From Xiphophorus maculatus (lineage: Eukaryota > Chordata > Actinopteri > Cyprinodontiformes > Poeciliidae): a stretch of DNA of 64,000 nt. The stretch lies in contig NC_036462.1 of assembly GCF_002775205.1 (NCBI RefSeq), forward strand, positions 32,727,114 to 32,791,113. Direction: 5' to 3'. A program made the translations under genes and the position numbers. Positions 1 through 13,677 of the stretch are shown here, piece after piece; the stretch's first letter is position 1; every line of letters starts with the position of its first letter. The notes under the pieces were generated by a model that was not told the DNA's origin, did no database searches, and saw nothing but the letters and a program-made list of their open reading frames with translations.

Positions 1-3000
1 ATTAGTACAAAATATTTTTCCCTTTTTTCCAACCTGGCAGCAGCAAAGAAAACTGAATTTCCATTATGTTGACTTAATAAGTGAAATAGGACAGGAAGCG
101 TGATTAATGACCTATTTAGAATGGTATAAAGTTTATAAAAGTAACAAAATGCTTTTCAGTCGAATGACTTTTAAAAAATAAGCTCACCAGCACAAACCCC
201 TGTCCGCAGTGACGGTTGCTGTGGGCTCGGTAACCCAACATAATCTACATGAAGCATGTCATAATAAGCCCAACCTCAACGGCAGTCAACTGCCCACATG
301 GTCTTCCTGTGTCCTAGTTTGCCCCTCACTTCTGAGGTTGTTATACTCTAATGGTAAAGACTGGAATCAGGTCACTGGGCTGCTATCTCCACTGTGCCAT
401 TAGATAGATATCTTCTCTATCTGAGAACTGCTGACTGCTCTGCCCACCTGCCAACACACTGCGCTCCATTAGGCGCACACACATAGTGAACTACTCAAAC
501 TAAGGCCGGGGTAATATTCAGGAGTTACCCAATTCAATTAATGCCAGGCAGATGGAGCACAGTGACACTGACAGCCTGTGCATGTGCAGATACTGAAGCA
601 GCTCTTCTCTTCACCTGCTCTCCGGATGAACCTGTTCGACTGAACGGTGAACTGGACCGCAACGCATCACGTCGTTCAGAAAGTGGACATGAAAACATTG
701 ACAACAAAGCGCTAGCATAATAACAGCTTCTACTACTGATGAGTAAAGTTAGTACACCGTAGCGTTAAGGTTTTGAATTGACGCTCTCTCTCTTACCTCG
801 AGTATCTATCTACGGTTGTCAGATCGCAGTGAGTTTGGGGGAAAGTAAAGAGATTCTCAGTGGTGAGTTTAGCAATTTGAAACAACTCAAACTATTCACA
901 GTTGGACACCACGCTGTATTAGACGATAGACGGTTAAACTTTCACAAGAGAACATTTTTAAAAAATTTGCTGGTTGCTCAGTGCTACAAATCTAAAATTG
1001 GGCTAGTGGAGGAAGCTGGCTGTATTAATCCACCCAACATCCAGATCAGGAGTCGGCTGGGATGACATCCAAGCAATTTCGAAACCTGGAAAACCTAAAA
1101 ATCTACTGTCTTGATCCAGCTGCATAAATCCAAACATTAGTCCCAGGAAATGAGGCATATGGTTACGATCAGCAACCAACATTACTTAAAATTAGTAGCA
1201 AACACATTATTAAACAGAAAAGAATGACAACTTAACATTCTTCACAGGAAAGTGTAGGCAATTAATATTCATCAACATAGACTTGTGTTTCACAAATATG
1301 AACGTTTTTAGTATGAATTCTAATAAATTAGCTAAAAACCAATTTTAGCTAATTTATTAGAGCTAACTGAGCTATTAACCTTCCACAATTATGAGAAATG
1401 TAAAAATCTGTCAGAAGGAACTTTTCCTCAAACAAATCCAAACTACCCATTTAACTAATTAGAATATATTTACTAAAATCAAATTTGAGGTATTAGGATT
1501 TTCTTTTTTACATATAATACCAACCAACAAAGGTTTGGCATTGTTACTTTTTTCGAGACAATATATTTCAAATAAACTTGGGCACTTTGTTTTTTATCAA
1601 TCACAAAATTATTATTATTTCACAGTTTACATCATTTTATTTATATATTGTTTCTTCATACGCTATGTGAACTCCTGCTTCCTTTTGTTGTTTTTCTTTG
1701 GCTGCATGGTACCACATCATATTTCACTGTGTTGTGTATATCTGGACATGTGACGAAAAAAAGCTAATATAATTCTAATATTTAAAATAAGGACTGAATT
1801 TATACATTTCTGATGCAGGGTTTGACAGAACACAACATTTTTTTAAAAAGTACGGTAAAAACACAACCTGTGTCTCCGTAGTGACCATCCGGGTTTAAGG
1901 ACAGACCCAGAAGAACGACTCCAGCCGGGATCATTTCATCTCATAGGTTTGACCTCCATAATCCACAAAACATTACGTACTTTTGGACACAGGGACTCGT
2001 TGTGGCAAGTATCATTATCATCTTCAGAACTTGAGCTGTCTCTTTTCTTTCACCACACCAGCATACACAGCATTTAAATCTATTAAATTATATAATATAT
2101 AAAACCAGAATTAAACATTCTACAAAGTGCATAAACGGATCACAGGACTGCATTTTGTAACTTGTGCTTAACACACATTGTTCTCTATGAAGTAATTAAA
2201 AATGGACGTTGGACCATGTCTCATGCCATCCTGTTGGACCCACCTGGTTCAAGTAACGCCATTTTCAGTCCTGCCTGTTTGGACATAATTGCCATCGGTG
2301 CTGCAGTTTCTTTGCAGGTCCGGGTCAGATGTGTAATTGGAATTCAAAAAGTTTGATGGTTTCAGAACGGATTTTTCTTGCACACAATTTCCGTGCCAGA
2401 TAATCCAGAAGCCTGTGCGATGTTTGTAGTGTACGTGAACGTGTGATTGGTTCCTTTGAGTTCTAAAGGACACAATCCAAAATGCTTTGGTTTACCAATA
2501 AATCTGTGTTTTAGCACTTAAAAGTGTTGCTGGAGTCTACACCTTACATGATTTTCTACCCTCTCTATGCACTTCGGTTGTTGTAGGTAGTTGTGTCAGA
2601 AACGTCTTGGATTTCAATTAATTTTTCTTACGAAATGCAAACAGCGAACAAATGTTACTCAAAATCCCAAATAAATTACATACATACAAACTCTGAGAGT
2701 GTCAGCGATGCAAAACTCTGTTAACACCTAGCAACGATATTTCCGGAAATCGGACGCTGGTTTGTTGAAATTGTACATTTTTATCAAGTCGAAACAAAAA
2801 AAAGAAAAAACATTGAAAGGCAGGCTGTGATATTTAGCTTTAAAGAGGGCAGACTACACTCTTTATGTGTCAATTTGACTCTGGCCAGCTTGTTTAGGGA
2901 AAGCTTTTGAGTATTTATATGGAAGGACATGATATATTTGTGAAGTGTGTTTAAAATAATGTTCATTCATTAAAAACATGATTCTTATTAAAGGATACTT

Positions 3001-4070
3001 ACTGGTTTAGTCAATTTAAAACAGCAGTGGAATGATCCTCGCTCTTTTGTCCGTTAACAACTCATCCTTTAAATTATTCTAGTCACAAAATTCAGAGCTA
3101 TTTATTTGTGGATTAAAACAGAGAGTTTTAAAATGAATGTAGAGTGGAATTGAACTAAAAAGCGATGCAGGGAGTCATTTTTAATGGTTTGTTTTAGGGT
3201 TGGGTTTTCTACTTCTAGACCTGTTACTAAAATACATTGTCACTTTACTAAAATTATGGCCTGTCATTTTTTGCCAAAAGTGGATTTTATTTATTTATTT
3301 GTTTATTTTTTGCATGAATCATCTTTTGCCAAAAAAAAAAATGTATCTATTTATTTGACAAAATCACTTTTGGAAAAAATGACTCAGGCCATTATTTTAG
3401 GAGGACGACAATATGTAAGGGAAAAAAAGGAAAAAAAGTTTGTCACCTTATGCTATTACCTTTAAGAATACGACATCCTGTTGATGTCATATTTTCACGT
3501 CTGGCTAACAGTCCCTAGAGAGTAGCGACATATTGTGAAACCTAGAATTTAGATTTTTTTTGGTGAGATTTGATAGAATCAGAAGTTCTTATTGTATAAA
3601 TAAATGTTATTTTTGAGAGCTGATGTTGAAGAGGTATTATGAATCCAAGGTAGCTCTTAGTCTTCTTCAGAAAAGAACATTTTACAAGTCCAGAAAAGTT
3701 ATGTGTTGAGTCTGACTGGGTAGATTTGCTGAAGAAAACATTTTGGGGGTTTGGGGGTGGGGGAGGGGACATTGTTTGGGGTCATTTGGTGCAATTTGGT
3801 TATTTACTGGGGAAAAATATTAAGATTCAAGCATTTCACTTAAGATTATTTGTGTTTCAGCAGCAGTGTGACCCGCTGACATCCAGCACCAACATCAGAG
3901 AGGGCGGTGGGGGCCCTGACAGACAACACTGAGATAAACAGCAACAGTGGAAAAAACCTCATAAGATTATTCTGCTTAGCTGACACTAATATCACAGTGA
4001 TAGCACACATCTGCTTATGTGTGCATTTACAAACCTGCAAAAAAAAAAAGAAGGACAGAAACACAAGCAC
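1..4070. other. AT-rich intergenic DNA, no gene seen
   Basis: Reading frames here are short and resemble no family I know. The only clear structure is the hairpin at 1321-1359. Confidence 0.6.
1321..1359. repeat. Perfect inverted repeat, 17-bp arms
   Basis: Arms 1321-1337 and 1343-1359 (TAATAAATTAGCTAAAA and its complement) are separated by 5 nt. Confidence 0.9.
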
Positions 4071-4079
4071 ACACATATG

Positions 4080-5450
4080 CCGAATTGTGGCAGACCGCAC
4101 GGCAGATGCTGAATGGGACTTGTCGAAACAACCGTTTTCTCTCTTTTTTTACTCCTTCTTAATATGTCAACACGTTGCAGATCTTTACCATCCGATAAGC
4201 GAAGTTCGCATTATTTCTGAGAAGCGAGGCACACCGCAGCACCCTTTTTTTTTTCCGACCCCCTCCCTCATCCGCTGAAGGCAGCAAACAACGCTGCGGA
4301 AGCATGCCGAAGGCGAGAGAGCTGCTCTTCGCAAACACTACCCTATAAAGATACGGAGACCACAATAAGCCGATGAAGCCGATAGTGATGTGCAACGACA
4401 TTCTACAAAAACGTCTCTCCGGGGGCCGATGTGTGTGTGTGTGTGTTTGTGGGGAGGGCGGTGAGTTTCGGAGCTGACTCTGGAGCTGGCTCTGCTTGGC
4501 AAGGCCCCAACATCACCACTGAACCAGGATGGGTCAGATATTCTTATCGTCGACCGTTTGCCCATCAGCCTCTGGCGGTTCTTTTTGTTTCATTATTCTC
4601 TCTGTCTCTTTACAAAGCCGGCCAAACTTTGCCCTCCGACGACGGGCCGAATGAAAGAGCCGCTCTCTGTCCGTGGACGCACACAAACAGGAGATAACGG
4701 GGCCTCTGCTGGAGCGAGGGAGTTTGGGATGGAGGAGAGGTGTGTGCGGTGTGTTAGGTGGTGTGGGGGGGTATGGCACTACCCCACACAAAGGCAGCCC
4801 TGAAATAGCCCCCTTGCACAATGAGACCTGCCACTCTGTCTATGAGATAATGTCTAATTGAAAACACTGCAGCCATTGTGCTCCTGTCACCGGCTCTATT
4901 GTCCAGATAGCCCTCTCCCCCCCCCACCACCACCACCACCTCTCTTTTTCCATTGACGCGGCGCGATTGTTCCTCGCCATTGTGGCAACCCGATTCTCTC
5001 TCTTTCCCCTCTCCCCCCCTCCTCTCTCCATCATCCCTTCTCCCCGTATTGTTATAATTTCATTACTTATTTGTTTTTTTGTTCTGCTTCTCCTTTCACT
5101 CCCCTGCAGACCCTTTGTTTGCTACAATTAGGCACTTCATTTGGATATGCTGCCAATGTGGCCCTTTGTGTGTGTTTCTGTGTGTGTTAAAGATGGAGAG
5201 AGAGAAAGAGAGAGAGAGAGAGAAAGAGCAGGTGTCAGTTTCATGAGGAGATAAAAACAGGAAGCGAGATAGAATAGCTCTCTGAGATGAAATAAAGCCC
5301 TTGTGAGCATCACAGAGGAGGGAGCCCGGTTTGATCCCGATGCAACTCTCGATTCTGGGAATATGAAACAAGGCCCTCGTGCTGCGTGTTTCGTACGCCG
5401 GAGAATTTAATGTGATCATTACATAGATTTTGACGCAAGTAATCACATTT
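4080..5450. promoter_or_regulatory. GC-balanced block, possible conserved regulatory region
   Basis: It stands out from the AT-rich surroundings by frequent CG dinucleotides and non-repetitive sequence. It includes five ATTGT cores of SOX type on the same strand between 4875 and 5052, and a (GA)n run near 5190-5228. No convincing coding exon was seen. It could be an enhancer cluster, or the promoter of an unseen gene to the left. Confidence 0.3.
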
Positions 5451-5459
5451 TCCTTTTTA

Positions 5460-6285
5460 CATACAAAAATAAAAAACTGGAGCCTTTGTATTTGTGTGTT
5501 TCTGGTACACCCTTAGATCTGATGCAGAGGCAACATCCGCAAACAGCGATGGAGGGCAAAGTTGCTTCTCTTGGCCTACTGCATTTCAGTTTTTGCTTCA
5601 AAAATCAATCTGACTGGACGCTGGAAAAGACTATTGCTGTGTTGAAGTTGTATTAAAAGGAGTTAGCCTATCAGTGAAGCTATTCAAGCCTAAAATAGCA
5701 TCTCAATGCTAAATATGTAGCAGCAACACAAACGTCCCCAATGCTAATGTCAGCAAAAAGGGTTTTTGAATTGAAAATGTTGCTTTTTTTGTCAAACACC
5801 AGAGCAATGACTAATATCTTCACAACAAAAAACTAATCAGGCCTGACTAACACAGAAAATTGCAGCTGCTGCTCCATGTAGCAACCACGTTTCCTTTCAG
5901 TAGCACTCATACAAATGTTAATGTGTACAAGTGCAAGCAATGTGTTACAGCCAATCACAGCATGAACAGAACTAGCTACAGAATGTTTAAACAGCAGGAA
6001 TGGTGCTGGCTACCTCCTAGCATTAGCAAAGCTATGGAGCGTTAGCATTAGCAGCTAGGATAACAGAGAAACACAAGCCACGTTTGTAATATTCAGACAT
6101 GTTTTATGTCTGAATATGTGAGAGCAGAGAAAGGAAAACAGCGAGCTAACGCTATCAGTGCTCAAATCACTTATTGAATCACTGATGGCTTCACCTCTGG
6201 CCCAACATGCTCTAAGCAAAAAACAAAGAGAAACACAATGAAATAAATAATATGTAAATTGCTTTATCCTAATTATACAGTGACC
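5460..6285. other. Intergenic, no gene seen; one hairpin
   Basis: It contains scattered GCTAGC/GTTAGCAT-type words and a perfect inverted repeat (6089-6100 with 6106-6117, 12-bp arms). Confidence 0.5.
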
Positions 6286-6329
6286 CGTTCTGATGAGCAG
6301 TGGAGAACATCCGGTGGGACAGTCAGTTC

Positions 6330-6730
6330 TGCAGTCCTTCCACTGGCTCCTGGTATCTCAGAGAATAGACTTTAAAATACTGTTGTTAGTTTATAAATCA
6401 CTAAATGGCTTAAAGTCAAAATGCACTTAAGTCCTTTTGTTTGTTGTCTCAGGTCGTCTGGTTCTGGTTTGCTCTGCATCTCTACAATCAGAACCAAACA
6501 TGGAGAAACAGCATTCACATTTTATGCTCCTCTGATCTTGAATAAACTTCCAGGAAACTTCAAAAGTACTGAAACACTGAATCCCTTTGAATAGGCTAAA
6601 AACCCACTAGCTTAGAGTCGTCTATAGTCATCGTTTTCCCTTACTTTGTCACTGCAATGTCATGTTTTATCTAGTTTGTTGTTTCATTTTCTTCTAATCA
6701 CGCAAAGCACTTTGAGTTGCCCTGAACTAT
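6330..6730 (+). mobile_element. Non-LTR retrotransposon (LINE) 3' fragment, decayed
   Basis: One frame near 6340-6415 reads FHWLLVSQRIDFKILLLVYK then SLNGL, the C-terminal part of a fish LINE reverse transcriptase open reading frame. A second stretch near 6515-6590 reads YAPLILNKLPGNF with TETLNPF. Frames are broken. The end AAAGCACTTTGAGTTGCC (about 6705) is a typical tail of this kind. Confidence 0.7.
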
Positions 6731-6734
6731 CTCG

Positions 6735-7370
6735 CCTTGCCTTCTGTCCAGGCAGTGGAGGGGAAACCACTTCACCGCCTCAATCACACAAACCATCTCT
6801 TCTTGGGGAATCTATGATCAGATTCTTTCTGCAGGATATCAGACAGCCAGTTTCAGGCATTCAGTCTCTTTTTCAGTCACGATAAACACACAGACAGCAG
6901 ATCGTACTTAACTTTGGATCAGGGGTCATGCTGTACAAATATTTTCCATATTTGAAAATTCTTTTTTTAAAAACTGACGGAAAATCAGAAAGGCATTTGG
7001 ACAGATTACACTTCACCACTTGGTGCAAAAACATTTTCAACTTCATGCACAAAGTACGTTGCAGAGGCAGAAAAAAACCTGATAAACTAAAGACGACTGA
7101 GATATATTTGAGTATATCTCTGACTTGTACGCTGAACTTCGATGCATCTCACTGTCCAGAGCGCATCTATGACCGATGCATAGTGGAGGATTTCCTCCTG
7201 CTGCAATCAATAATAGAATTGATCTCTCTAAATTCATGTGAAGTCCCATTGATAATGTTCGGGCAACCTTCTGCTTTCATTGAGGACTAACGGGTTAGCT
7301 TTCTTTGGCCTTGGAACAAGGTTCAGCTGTCTGGACGTGACGTAGGTGATGCACCAGAACGACTCATGAG
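6735..7370. other. Intergenic, nothing recognised
   Basis: The longest frame (6928-7290) is unlike any family I know and has no exon signals that I trust. Confidence 0.4.
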
Positions 7371-7379
7371 GGAAGCTAC

Positions 7380-7690
7380 GCTACGCAGCGTATGGAACAT
7401 GGCATGCGCTGTAAATACCCGTCCCCCACTCCAATGAGAGAAGTGCCGAGCAGGAGGACATCTTTGCTAGCAATGAAATATTTTCAACATTAGTCTTGCT
7501 CAGTTTTAGGAAGCATGGCCAACGGGGACCGAATGGCCCCCTTAATCCACTGACATTGCCAAACTGCAACCCTTTACAGGCAGAGTACAGTTTTAGGACA
7601 GCGCAGAAAATCAACGTCACCTTTCACAACTCCTCCTTCTGTTCGCTGACTGGCCAGGTTGAACATTTACCAGAGGATTCCAGCTCAGTG
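7380..7690 (+). repeat. Interspersed repeat, copy 1 of 2
   Basis: It shares an ordered set of words with 17690-18068: AGAGAAGTGCCGA, then CAGAAAATNNNC, then CTTCTGTTCNCTGA, then TACCAGAGGA. The family looks like a decayed DNA-transposon-type repeat of fishes, but I could not classify it. Confidence 0.5.
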
Positions 7691-8069
7691 ACAGAAATCC
7701 CAGACGGAGCAATAAAGAATCAAGCAGAATTGTGTAGGAAGGTGATGGCCAGGCTGCAAGGCACCATGTCTTGGTGTGTTTTCCTCTTCAGGTCTGCAGC
7801 TGGCTGTCATCATTACAGCCCACCCTCGAGCCAACAGCCCAGTGTACCTGTGACCTCGCTCGGCGGTTCAGAGAATTAACAGCAGCAGGTTGATTCCAGC
7901 CCTTCTTGCAGCTTCAGTCTTCAATCAGAGGCAATCAGAAGGTTTTAAAGTCTCTCTTAGGAATTAGGCTGCCTCAACTAAACAGACCTTACATGCTTAC
8001 TTCTTTGAGTTAGCATTACCGAGTCCATGCTTACCCTTAAACCCAACAACAGTGTAATTATTGTCCAGT

Positions 8070-8570
8070 GGTAGGGGATGAAGATGATCTTTACACACTT
8101 TCCTTCAGCCGCAAGTTCACCTGGACAAAACAGGCCTTGTTTTCAACCCCATTCATCTTGGACTGATGAGTCACTAATTATAAAGACAAGCATTGTTGCT
8201 GAAAGCAATAGATGTAGAATTATGCCCTGGAAGGCTTGTAAAGGTAGAAAAATAAAATGAAATCAGCAAAATATCAGGGAATCCTGGAGAACAATTCATT
8301 TCCATCTGCAGGAGAGCTACAGCTTCAGAGAACATTCATTATTTAACAAGACGACGACATGAACCGTCCATCAGAAACCACACAGAAATGATTTGAAGAC
8401 AACAAGGTGGATGTTCTTGAGTGGCCCAGTCAAAGCCCAGTCTTCAATGCCACAGATAAACTGTGACTGAACTTGGAAAAGGCTGTTTGCAGCCAATCCC
8501 TGCGCAGCCAGACAGAGCTTGAACAGTTTGGCAAACTTCAGAAATCAAATTTATGCTGCAGAAAAAGGTG
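8070..8570 (+). repeat. Decayed DNA-transposon-like repeat
   Basis: It includes the stretch GAGTGGCCCAGTCAAAGCCC (near 8421) followed by a degenerate CTGTGACTGAACTTG segment, words common to a widespread fish repeat. No intact frame remains. Confidence 0.45.
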
Positions 8571-9223
8571 TTTATTTTGCAACAAACTGACACTTTCTTT
8601 TCCAGATTTTTTTTTTATCTCTTCAGACCTTAGGATGGTTCTTCAGCTATTCATGGTCTGCAGTGCAACATTTCCCAGTTGCTATTGATAGCGTGTGCTG
8701 TGACTGTGATGCAGCTCAGCGTAACCCTAGACCTCCAGACAGCGGTTGTTATGGCGATGCTTTCTTCCTCCTTCGTCGTCTGAACAACTTGCAGTACTTA
8801 CATGTAGGCTGTATCTTGTTTGTCACTCTGTTAAAACCCAGAATCCTGCCAAACAAAAAATGTAAGAATAGTTGGGGCATCTTGGACAACACCGTCACCA
8901 GGCAGATCGTCGTCACCTCAACCAGAAATATCCTGATGTTTTAACAGATCTTGTGCAACATCTTGCATTTTTATTTTATGGTTATTTTGTGGAAATCAGT
9001 TTTCACTTTGACATTGAAGCTTCTTTTTTTTTGTCTAAAAAGAAAAAATTTTGTTAAATGGGGTTAAATGGTGCGTAACTATTGGTGTATGCTGCAAATT
9101 ATTAGAGGTTAAACCTTTAATCCATTTAAAAAGCAGCAGAAGGGATGGCCTGCATCTGCACAAATTTGTGAGCATAGTCAGTAAAACTACTTCAGAGTGT
9201 GATTATGGATAATATAGGGGGCA

Positions 9224-9234
9224 TGTGTGTGTGC

Positions 9235-9312
<78 letters not shown>
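9224..9312. repeat. (GT)n microsatellite, about 89 bp
   Basis: An almost pure GT array with two early GC interruptions. It is followed at once by a repeat that is also found beside the (GT)n at 53466. Confidence 0.95.
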
Positions 9313-9314
<2 letters not shown>

Positions 9315-9480
9315 CAGGTTTTTATATCCTTATTGGAACCTGTTTGTGTCTACAATGTGGGGTTGTGAGGACCACTGCTCCTTGTGGGGACATTTTCTTG
9401 GTCCTCTTGAGGGGAAATGCTGTTTTTCCCCTCGTGAGTTTTTGGGTCTGTGATGGTCAGGGTTAGGAGACACAGTTGTC
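9313..9480 (+). repeat. Repeat with TGTGGGG and GGTTAGG words, copy 1
   Basis: Shares with 53255-53395 the order TACA(T)TGTGGGG, CCACTGCTCCTT, TGCTGTTTTT and GGGTTAGG. Both copies abut a (GT)n array, so array and repeat belong to one family. Confidence 0.6.
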
Positions 9481-11521
9481 TCAAAAAGTCTGGCATGACC
9501 ACAGGTACACACCTGCATAAATCTATAAGCATATATTTTTATGGGATGCATGTGCTTAATAAATATCCATTGTCGCATTCTTCCATGAAAACACAAATGT
9601 AAAACCCAATAAATAAATCTATACAGCTCTGGAAAAAAATGAAGCTGTATATAATTCATAAAGTAAAATAATTATTATGTTTTTCTTGCTTTGTGTTTGT
9701 TTTGTTTTGGTATTTCTTTCTGTGCCCCTCTTAAATCTTTACTGGCCCAGTTTGACAATTTTCTGGTGACCCACTGAAAAAATTGCAGAAATGTGAGATA
9801 AAAGCCTAAAATGTCATTTATGCTTCACCTCCTATGTGATGTATTTTATTTTGATGTTGTTGGGGTTTTTTTCATTTGTCTGTATTCATTTTATTTTACT
9901 TTTTTCACTTTTAATCATTTGAGGTTATTGAGCCGGTTCCATCTGGCAAAGGAACAGACAATGGAAATCAGACTTGGCTGTTATCAGGTACATTTACAAA
10001 ATGTTCATTAATGCATAATGTCCCTCCCCATCAAATAAAATGAATGAAATGAGATGAACTGGGCATGCTTCTAACACACATGTAGACCACAGAGTACCTG
10101 ATCTTATCACAGCACCTTCATCCACATGCTGCCAACATGAATCTTGAGGTCAGATTTGTGTGGATAACTAACAGTTGTGGCTCTCTGCAGCTCCTCCAGA
10201 GTCACCAGGGCAGTGAATGTGTTAACTTCTAAGTTTAGAAGGTTTTAGGGAGGCATGAGGAAGCACACACACCCACTGCAGCAGTTTATTATGTGCAACA
10301 TGAGGTTTATGAACAGTAGCAGATTATAGTGGCTCACTCTTCAATAGAGCGTTAGAACTTTTTTAGCTGCTGTCGTGTCTGAACAAGTCAGACCACAAAT
10401 GTCACATTCATTGAAAAATTTTCCCCAGGCGATCCTAATTATTCCCAAACTACTTCACTGAGAGTTAATAAGCCGGCGCTCATCAAAGGTACTGTGGCTC
10501 TGTAAGCTTTTGACCCTGAGGAACACCAGAACCGCACGTCAGAATTCTGATGAACCTTCTGTTTTAATTGTTAATTTTAATTGTGGCCAAGCAATATTTG
10601 TGTTTTTATCTTTTTCTCTTAGGACACCCAAACAACAAGCTGTGTGTGTTTCTAACATTTGAGCGTGTGGATTGCAGGCGACCAAAACAGGACAAGAGAA
10701 CTTAGCAGGAAATCCCCAAAAGAAGATTTTAATTCTCCCAAAGATTTCCCTTAAGGCAATGAATGGACCCATAATGATGCCAAAACAACCAAATGGAGCT
10801 AAATAAAACAGGCACTAACTCAGTAAACACAAGGTGAAAACGGCACAAGCAGAATAGAAGAGAATATCATTTACTGTGCCACAGCTGTAACAGCTGTAAA
10901 GTGACAGGTCAGGTTCACACAAAGATAAAACTATTAAAGGGGCAGCATCATGTGTTTTCCAGCTACACAGTGACATTTTAGGGAATCAAGTATGCTAACT
11001 TCAGTTGTTATAAAATGCTAAATATGACTTAAAATAAAATTTACTTTTTAATTTAACTCCTTGAAATTGGGCCTCTGTGTCTTTAAGAAACTCTTCATCT
11101 TTGTAACACGCCACCGTCAGGAGAACATGGCTCCTCTGTTAACCCTTTAACAACGTTTTTACCAGCGTTTCACTGAGAAGTAGCTCCTGTAATGAACTCA
11201 GCAGATGTTTGCTAATTGCTTTGTTTAGTTTAGACTTTTTTTTTAACTTCCTGCATTTTGTTATGATCTTGTGACAATACTGCTGGCATGCTGAATAATT
11301 TCAAAATCGATCCGTTATTACTTCCATAAACAGAGCGCTGCTGTGTGACGCCTACGCTCCTCTTCTGCGCATGCGGGTCGCTTTGGTAAACCGCTAAAAC
11401 AGAAGTCTGATCGCGGTCGCATCACAGAGCAGTACGGACGACCACGCAACGAAAACTGAATTTCAGTAAAAGAAATCTGAATTGTGCATCAGGATATGTT
11501 CAAATATTTATCTGCAATGAA

Positions 11522-11584
11522 CCATCCATCCATCCATCCATCCATCCATCCATCCATCCATCCATCCATCCATCCATCCATCCA
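11522..11584. repeat. (CCAT)n microsatellite
   Basis: About 15 units of CATC. Such tails often mark the end of GGAT-tailed retroposons such as that at 18079-18208, but no body is recognisable beside it. Confidence 0.95.
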
Positions 11585-13622
11585 CCCACTTGCCAGCATT
11601 CTTTGACCAAACGTTGAACTCAGTCTGGTTGAAAACATTTTCTTTTAATAAAAAAACCTGAAAGCTTTTGCTTATGTATGGTAATTAAATGTACAAAAAG
11701 AAGACTGGAATACTTTTAGAAATGTCTTATCATTCCATTGTATTCTTTAGTGCATTAATCATAGACAGTCATTAAAGGCAACTGAAGTTGGAGTATATGA
11801 ACTCTTCTACGTTGCTCTCCTCTACAGTGCTTTGAACAACCTGGAAATATTAACTCAGTAAAACAAAAATAGGTAGGCTGGGCAAAAACTTAGTGACATT
11901 TGATGCTGCTGGGTTGTAAGCAGGTTTAAGCTGTGCTTCAAATTGCTAAAAGAAGAGAAAACAGAAGAAAACGCAATGAAGAGGAAAAGTGACTTCCTGC
12001 TTCCTGTCTTTGTCAAATTTCAAACATCAGAGACTAAAACTTTCGTCCACCTTTCGGTTTGCCATGTTCTGTGTTTCAGCCACAACATTGAAATGTCAAA
12101 CTGCACCTTCTATACTGTTAATTCTGTTTACACCACATAATTTCTAATATTTATATCTAAGGGTTGCATATTTGTGAATTCTCTGAATGCACTTCATATA
12201 TCTATTCCCCAGTGCACTACGTTACCTCTGACGAGCATTAGCATTCCCCTAACCTGACAGAGTTCAGTAGAGATCAGACTGTTTGCGTGAAGCCAGCTGG
12301 TTGCATCCTGCAGCTGTCCAGTGTGTGGGCCTCCTATTTACAATCTGTGGCCGCACTAATGTTCAAATTGTTTCCAAAATCTGACAACTGATGGGCAATT
12401 TCGGCACATGACCCCCCAGGCTCCAGATTGAGACCCCTACCCCATCTTTCTTAAGTGCTGCTAATGTTGGTAATGCTACCTAACATCTCTAGAAATGGCT
12501 ACCACTCACTGTTGTACTATTCCTCCAATCACATTCCGATTACAACGTCCTCCTGCACCTGTTGCAGATGTACTATCTTGTCATAGTTTAATCATTAAGA
12601 TAACCATTTCTGTCCCAGATGTGTGGCAAAATGCATCTGAATTAATTAGACTAAAATGGATTTTAACTGTTCTTGTCAGTGAATGTACAAAATTCAGTAA
12701 AATCTCAGAATGTTAGAGAAATCCACAGCATTTATTTTCTTTATTAATAACAGAGCCTGGTCACAGTTGGTTTCATTTACTTGAATAGTTTTTAGGGGTA
12801 GCTTCACTGCGCTGTGCTTTTGCCTTTTAGCTGAGTGATATTATTATTAAATATTGCTACTCTTATATGGTAAGATTTCTGGTTACTCTACCCACTGTGT
12901 GGAACTTTACTTTATGAAGAACAAACATGTTTGAAGCCAAAAATGCACCAGTGACAGACACACACCTCAAGCTTATGTCAAAGTGAGACTTTCTGTTTAT
13001 ACTCAAGCTTTATTTTTTCTGTTTTCTATCTGCTGAGTCGTTTGTGCCATTTGGAGGTCAACAGTAGATATTGTCACATGAAGTACTTTACCCTGTTTTG
13101 ATACATATTACATACTGTAAGTATTGTTATCAAAAGTTTTATATAGAAAAAAAATTACATGGAAAGTTTTTTCTTCTGTTTGAATTTATTTTCTTTTTTC
13201 TTTTTATTTAGACTTTAAAAATAGAATTTGCACAAAACTGTCTAATTCCATCATATTAAATCAGATGTTCTGATCAGATACTCGGAACTTGAGTAGCACT
13301 TTTTTACAATACATAATTTTATTCTCAATTAAATGATTTCTTGGACGGGTACTTTTTTATTTTTAGTTGAGTGAAAATACCAAGTGGTGCCAATGTTTTG
13401 ACTACTCTACCTTCCTCTTCAGAATTATTAATAAAGTTATAACGTCTTATAGTCAAACTAACAAGTCAGGGCACAACCTGATGATCAGGAATCATTAGCC
13501 TAACAGCATTCATTCTGTCAGCTACTGTTCTGGAAAACAACTTCTTTCCAGAGCATGGGATCTTATTAACATAGTTGTTTAACCTTACAATCAAAATATT
13601 AGTCAAAAAACAATATACCTGA

Positions 13623-13677
13623 AGGTTAGTTGCATGTTGCTAGCTCAGCGGCTAAGTTAGCAACATGCAACTAACCT
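13623..13677. repeat. Perfect inverted repeat, 20-bp arms
   Basis: Arms 13623-13642 and 13658-13677 (AGGTTAGTTGCATGTTGCTA and its complement) are separated by 15 nt. There is no mismatch or bulge. Confidence 0.9.

Noticed and set aside
3184..3465. A 93-codon plus-strand frame in AT-rich sequence
   Set aside because: It is lysine- and phenylalanine-rich because of A and T runs, with no family likeness or splice context.
4431..5034. Several overlapping frames in the GC-balanced block
   Set aside because: They overlap on both strands, run through low-complexity CCACCA and CT tracts, and match nothing, as expected from GC-rich noncoding DNA.
9199..9466. Cys/Val-rich frames across the (GT)n array
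   Set aside because: They are translations of a dinucleotide repeat and have no coding meaning. The same applies to 41471-41771, 53289-53565 and 63062-63316.
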